A stretch of DNA of 7,689 nt from JBBKWX01 sp037969175 (lineage in GTDB: Bacteria > Bacteroidota > Bacteroidia > AKYH767-A > JBBKVM01): NCBI GenBank assembly GCA_037969175.1, contig JBBKWX010000166.1, forward strand, positions 1 through 7,689, given 5' to 3'. This document shows positions 6,164-7,689 of this stretch, in pieces; the stretch's first letter is position 1; each line of letters starts with the position of its first letter. Below the pieces are notes generated by a model. That model searched no databases. It worked only from the letters and a program-made list of their open reading frames with translations, and was not told the origin of the DNA. Position numbers and translations under genes: made by a program.

Positions 6164-6234
6164 TGCAATTTTGGGGACCAAGCCAAGTACATTCGGCATA
6201 AATTTACCTCGAATTCACGTCAGAATAAGGGATG

Positions 6235-6261
6235 CATTCAAGAATTGAACAAGTCTGAATG
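6235..6261. repeat. Nested inverted repeats
   Basis: CATTCA (6235-6240) pairs with TGAATG (6256-6261). Inside it, TTCAA (6237-6241) could alternatively pair with TTGAA (6245-6249) around a 3-nt loop. The two pairings compete, so at most one hairpin forms at a time. Arms are short and the region is AT-rich, so chance occurrence is quite possible. Confidence 0.35.
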
Positions 6262-6312
6262 TTTATGTGGGATTACATTCCTATGTGAAATCATGTAACT
6301 ATTGCCCTCAAT

Positions 6313-6323
6313 TGTGTAACACA
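6313..6323. promoter_or_regulatory. Possible operator, TGTGT-A-ACACA
   Basis: This is an inverted repeat with 5-bp arms around a single A, the kind of symmetry bound by dimeric regulators. A related ATGTAAC lies at 6293-6299, about two helical turns upstream. It is located about 400 bp before the histidine kinase ATG and far from dnaJ. No regulator is identified; the call rests on symmetry and spacing alone. Confidence 0.25.
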
Positions 6324-6495
6324 TTCAATTTATAAAGTTATTACTTTACTAATGTTCTAAAAAGCTCATTCGACCAGAACACAGGCGGATTTGCATTTGG
6401 TGGAATTAAGTGTTTTGGTTTTGGCCGTAATCTATTCGAGTTAAGCTTACATAAGATTGTAAGTATAAAACTGATTAGAATTTCTGATCAAAACG

Positions 6496-6512
6496 ATTCA
6501 TTCAAAATGAAT
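6496..6512. repeat. Inverted repeat ATTCATT-CAA-AATGAAT
   Basis: Perfect 7-bp arms surround a 3-nt loop. The stem is almost entirely A-T and therefore weak, and the following bases are A-rich rather than T-rich, so it is not a credible terminator on the + strand. It may be a binding site or chance. Confidence 0.35.
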
Positions 6513-6622
6513 AAACATTAAAAAACAAAAATATGACAACACCTCATATATATATGGTTTTATACTCGTATCGTAGGTTTTGAAACATCTCTGTTTACAA
6601 AACTGGTTATAGTAAATGAAAT

Positions 6623-6645
6623 CTTGCAATAGACTTGCAATGCAA
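6623..6645. repeat. Direct repeat CTTGCAAT, 11 bp apart
   Basis: CTTGCAAT occurs at 6623-6630 and 6634-6641. The second copy extends into the near-palindrome TTGCA-A-TGCAA (6635-6645). The helical-turn spacing and position about 80-100 bp before the kinase ATG would suit a regulator binding site, but there is no other support. Confidence 0.3.
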
Positions 6646-6695
6646 ATTCATGTCTTTTCTAAAGCATGATGAATTCAAATTTAATTAAGTAAAAA

Positions 6696-6710
6696 TTGAC
6701 ACCATTGACA
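6696..6710 (+). repeat. TTGACA tandem repeat just before the histidine kinase
   Basis: TTGACA occurs at 6696-6701 and 6705-6710, 9 bp apart, ending 12 bp before the ATG at 6723. The hexamer equals the sigma-70 -35 consensus of other phyla, but it is too close to the start codon for that role and Bacteroidota promoters use a different consensus. In the kinase reading frame both copies read Leu-Thr, so they could belong to an upstream-extended protein start. Confidence 0.3.
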
Positions 6711-6722
6711 AAAAAAATAATC

Positions 6723-7689
6723 ATGAACAGTAAAACACATCTAAATGGAAAACCGACACATGAAAACAATGTAACAATTTTTGTGGATAAGTATGAGATG
6801 AAAAAACATTTTGATACTGCTTTGCAATTTGATAAAGAACGGCAATCAGTTATACTTCAGAGTATTGGCGATGCTGTAATTGCAACAGATGTTAATGGTA
6901 ACATTATTCTGATGAATATCATAGCGGAAAAACTTACCGGATGGAGTTCAGAAGAAGCGGAGAACAAACCCATAACTGAAGTGTTTCATATTATCCATAA
7001 ACTAACAAGGGAAGAGATTGATAATCCAATTGAATTAGTTCTTAAGACTGGAAAAATAGTAAAATTAGATCCTGACACGTTATTGATTTCCCGTAATCAA
7101 AATAAGGAATATTCAATTGCTGACAGTTGCGCGCCAATTCTCGATGTAAAAGGAAATATAATGGGAGTAGTGCTTGTATTCAGGGATGTTACAAAGCAAA
7201 AGGAAGAGGAAGCGCTTAAGGAAAAAATCACTGCAGATTTAGTTCAGCGAAATAAAGACCACGAGCACTTCGCAAGCATTATTTCTCATGACTTGAGAGC
7301 ACCGGTATCAAATATTTTAAGTCTGGCCTCAATGGTAAATGATAAAGATCTCTTAGATGATAAGAAAGAATTTATCCTGAATGCACTTACTACTTCTGCA
7401 GAGAGATTAGATGAAGTAATTATTGATTTGAATGAAATTATAAGTCTTGGAAAACAATTAAATAAGAAAAAGGAACAGGTCAAGTTTTCAAAACTTGTGA
7501 ATGATATCCAAGAAAGCATCGGAAATATTTTAGAAAAAGAACAGGCCAATTTTATAATTGATTTCAATCAGATAGATGAAATATTAACAATAAAGAGTTA
7601 CTTGTATAGTATTTTTTACAATCTCATTTCAAATAGTATAAAATACAAGAGATTAAATTTGCCATTGGATATTACAATTAAAAGTGAAT
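6723..7689 (+). CDS. PAS-domain sensor histidine kinase, N-terminal part (3' end outside window)
   Basis: An uninterrupted frame of 322 codons plus one base runs from the ATG at 6723 to the right edge. In-frame TAA at 6690-6692 limits upstream extension; no Shine-Dalgarno is seen. Residues 1-40 are hydrophilic and there is no membrane segment, so the visible part is cytoplasmic. A PAS domain (about 42-156) is marked by SIGDAVIATDVNGNIILMNIIAEKLTGW and ends with the PAC-type VLVFRDVTKQKEEE. A short helix leads to the HisKA domain, with the phosphoacceptor H189 in FASIISHDLRAPVSN. The ATPase domain starts near residue 285, and its N box is visible as YNLISNSIKYK (N300, N304). The G boxes are outside. 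The protein would autophosphorylate at H189 in response to a signal sensed by PAS and pass the phosphate to a response regulator not present here. The ligand or cofactor of the PAS domain cannot be deduced. Base composition is more AT-rich than the helicase and dnaJ, most clearly toward the window end. Confidence 0.93.
   Translation, partial: MNSKTHLNGKPTHENNVTIFVDKYEMKKHFDTALQFDKERQSVILQSIGDAVIATDVNGNIILMNIIAEKLTGWSSEEAENKPITEVFHIIHKLTREEIDNPIELVLKTGKIVKLDPDTLLISRNQNKEYSIADSCAPILDVKGNIMGVVLVFRDVTKQKEEEALKEKITADLVQRNKDHEHFASIISHDLRAPVSNILSLASMVNDKDLLDDKKEFILNALTTSAERLDEVIIDLNEIISLGKQLNKKKEQVKFSKLVNDIQESIGNILEKEQANFIIDFNQIDEILTIKSYLYSIFYNLISNSIKYKRLNLPLDITIKSE

Larger units (their letters stand above)
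6081..6722. other. 642-bp gap without a credible gene, upstream of the histidine kinase
   Basis: Both strands were read and no ORF with coding character was found; the longest + strand candidates are a few codons, for example a 16-codon ORF at 6533-6583. The stretch is AT-rich. It contains the GCAGAT tandem array (6130-6161), nested inverted repeats around 6235-6261, two TGTAAC-type sites (about 6294-6299 and 6315-6320, the second within TGTGT-A-ACACA at 6313-6323), a 7-bp stem/3-nt loop repeat at 6496-6512, and a CTTGCAAT direct repeat (6623-6630 and 6634-6641). TTGACA occurs twice just before the kinase (6696-6701, 6705-6710). No good TAnnTTTG box was found; the nearest is TAGGTTTTG at 6574-6582, which has one T too many. 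It could be a long regulatory region or leader, or could carry a small RNA; neither is shown by the sequence. Confidence 0.6.

Noticed and set aside
6533..6583. 16-codon ORF (ATG to TGA) in the long gap as a peptide gene
   Set aside because: Too short, no initiation signal, no hydrophobic leader or repeat pattern; expected by chance in AT-rich sequence.
7286..7567. 93-codon minus-strand ORF opposite the histidine kinase
   Set aside because: The + strand frame encodes an intact HisKA domain with its phosphoacceptor motif, so the antisense frame is incidental.
1..7689. A defence island or other new multi-gene system
   Set aside because: All genes except DUF4290 belong to well-known housekeeping or signalling families; no nuclease, toxin, reverse transcriptase, transposase or similar component is visible.

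Overview
The window reads as a stretch of core chromosome from a member of the Bacteroidota, most likely the Chitinophagia/Saprospiria side of the phylum (this finer placement is inference). The reasons are a DUF4290 protein next to murA, a MurA with Asp in place of the catalytic Cys, a TlpA/ResA-like periplasmic thioredoxin, start codons preceded by A-rich leaders with no clear Shine-Dalgarno, and -7 promoter boxes of the TAnnTTTG type. All recognisable genes lie on the + strand. No tRNA, rRNA, CRISPR array, insertion sequence or phage gene was seen.

Layout. (1) 1-1254 is the C-terminal part of a UvrD/PcrA-type DNA helicase that begins left of the window. (2) 1255-1577 is a gene-free gap packed with repeats: a 16-bp palindrome touching the helicase stop codon, a tandem ACACGGAT array, and a perfect 24-bp palindrome. 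(3) 1578-3536 is a two-gene unit, a DUF4290 protein followed after 3 bp by murA (first committed step of peptidoglycan synthesis). (4) 3625-4176 is a secreted TlpA-like thiol-disulfide oxidoreductase with its own probable promoter. (5) A strong hairpin terminator at 4208-4236 overlaps a consensus -7 box for the next unit. (6) 4245-6080 is the chaperone pair grpE-dnaJ, which supplies the nucleotide exchange factor and J-domain co-chaperone for a DnaK encoded elsewhere. (7) 6081-6722 is a 642-bp gap without a credible gene. It contains a GCAGAT tandem array with the same ~10-bp period as the ACACGGAT array, plus several small inverted and direct repeats. (8) 6723 to the right edge is the start of a PAS-domain sensor histidine kinase that runs off the window. 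It has no upstream membrane segment, and its sequence is visibly richer in A+T than the helicase or dnaJ.

Functionally these are mostly housekeeping genes (DNA repair, envelope synthesis, redox folding, proteostasis) plus one signalling gene. I do not see a convincing new multi-gene system. The items most worth a second look are the DUF4290-murA pairing, the terminator/promoter overlap before grpE, the families of palindromic and ~10-bp-period repeats parked after genes, and the long leader region before the histidine kinase.
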